NCBI RefSeq assembly: GCF_004794515.1
Contig: NZ_SSDF01000083.1
Span: forward strand, 1-52,717
From: Microbacterium sp. A20
Lineage (GTDB): Bacteria; Actinomycetota; Actinomycetes; Actinomycetales; Microbacteriaceae
DNA length: 52,717 nucleotides
Direction: 5' to 3'
Position numbers and translations under genes: made by a program. This document shows positions 51,972-52,717 of the stretch, piece after piece (the stretch's first letter is position 1; each line of letters opens with the position of its first letter). A model generated the notes under the pieces. The model did no database searches. It was not told where the DNA came from and saw only the letters and a program-made list of their open reading frames with translations.

Positions 51972-52717
51972 ATGAGCCAGCACGACGAGCACACCAATCA
52001 GGCCGCGCACCCCAATCACGGCGGGTTCCCTACCACGGAGCACGACCACGCGGCGATGAGCCACGAGCACGGTGCTTCTCAAGAGCACGCCGGTCAGGAG
52101 GGCCACGGTGGGCACGCTGGCCATGCCGATCATGTGGGCCAGTTCCGGCGGTTGTTCTGGATCATGCTGGTCCTCGCGGTCCCGGTTGTCGGGTTCTCGA
52201 TGATGTTCTCGATGCTGCTCGGATACCCGCTGCCAGACGCCCCGTGGGTCGGGTGGGTGTCTCCGGTTCTCGGAACGGTCATGTATGTGTGGGGTGGGGC
52301 GCCGTTCCTCACCGGCGCGGTGAGTGAACTCCGTGCGCGTAAGCCCGGGATGATGCTGCTGATCGCGCTCGCGATCACGGTGGCATTCTTGGCGTCGTGG
52401 GGTGCGAGCCTGGGTGTGCTGCATCACGAGCTCGACTTCTGGTGGGAACTCGCGCTGCTCATCGTGATCATGCTGCTCGGTCACTGGATCGAGATGCGCT
52501 CCCTCGCCCAGACGACGTCAGCGTTGGATTCTTTGGCCGCGCTGCTCCCCGACGAGGCGGAGAAGGTGGAAGGCGACACGACGGTCACGGTCGCCCCGGC
52601 CGACCTGTTGGTGGGGGATGTTGTGGTGGTTCGCCCCGGCGGCCGGGTCCCCGCGGACGGGCGGATCGTGCAGGGCTCGGCCAGCATGGACGAGTCGATG
52701 ATCACCGGAGAGTCCCG
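51972..52717 (+). CDS. copper-translocating P-type ATPase (CopB type), 3' end outside window
   Basis: The first 248 residues of a P1B-type ATPase. The N-terminus is His-rich rather than Cys-rich (TTEHDHAAMSHEHGASQEHA and more), the CopB pattern. Four membrane segments follow (about 58-160), beginning RLFWIMLVLAVPVVGFSMMF and including the LGHWIEMRSLAQTTSALDSL region, then the actuator domain: VGDVVVVRPGGRVPADGRIV and SMDESMITGES at the window edge. ATG 51972 has aaggag. Copper or silver export. Confidence 0.93.
   Translation, partial: MSQHDEHTNQAAHPNHGGFPTTEHDHAAMSHEHGASQEHAGQEGHGGHAGHADHVGQFRRLFWIMLVLAVPVVGFSMMFSMLLGYPLPDAPWVGWVSPVLGTVMYVWGGAPFLTGAVSELRARKPGMMLLIALAITVAFLASWGASLGVLHHELDFWWELALLIVIMLLGHWIEMRSLAQTTSALDSLAALLPDEAEKVEGDTTVTVAPADLLVGDVVVVRPGGRVPADGRIVQGSASMDESMITGES

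Overview
The window is high-GC actinobacterial DNA. Codon use, the gene order lepA / rpsT / holA / comEC and the style of the proteins suggest Microbacterium or a close relative in Microbacteriaceae; this is inferred from recognised families, not from a marker search. No rRNA or tRNA gene was found.

Positions 1-16.45 kb are ordinary chromosome: a small GIY-YIG protein between REP-like repeats, a DUF1990 protein, lepA, a complete oligopeptide-type ABC importer (lipoprotein, two permeases, a fused double ATPase), a small membrane protein, an alpha/beta hydrolase, an MFS exporter coupled to a GH1 beta-glucosidase, rpsT, holA and the 3' part of comEC.

At about 16.45 kb comEC is cut in the middle of its conserved SGANCAIV codons and foreign DNA begins. 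Its 5' half is nowhere in the window, so a mobile element of at least 36 kb starts here and continues past the right edge. Its backbone (16.5-27.5 kb) holds a PHP-ATPase (TrlF type), a large serine recombinase, an excisionase-like protein, a 53-codon micro-ORF coupled by overlapping stop/start codons to a P4-type helicase, a hairpin-rich region resembling oriT, a MobV relaxase and a NucS-like nuclease. This is the layout of an integrative mobilizable element. From 27.5 to 33.2 kb lie small unknown genes and decayed genes (a frameshifted ParS/MbcA-like antitoxin, a headless SRAP protein, a broken lipoprotein).

From 33.2 kb to the end the cargo is strikingly modular. Five near-identical intergenic sites of about 100 bp, plus one degenerate copy, all point the same way and separate six gene modules: (1) MerR regulator and SulP anion transporter; (2) one unknown gene; (3) one lipoprotein gene; (4) a sulfide/persulfide operon (rhodanese, DUF4395, TauE, persulfide dioxygenase-rhodanese, thioredoxin, two Cys-rich peptides) under a CstR-like repressor, plus lgt; (5) a two-component system, a flavinylated redox chain (ferric reductase, FMN-binding protein, ApbE) and a VIT-type transporter; (6) hydrolase, ArsR, CDF metal exporter, CsoR, CopZ and a copper P-type ATPase cut by the window end. 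Each full site has a 24-bp dyad with an AT centre (half-site TGCCGnAAACG) and, 55-56 bp to the left, a second dyad spanning exactly 34 bp. This is the geometry of a serine-resolvase res site. The best candidate for an undescribed system here is therefore a cassette array built on res-like sites.
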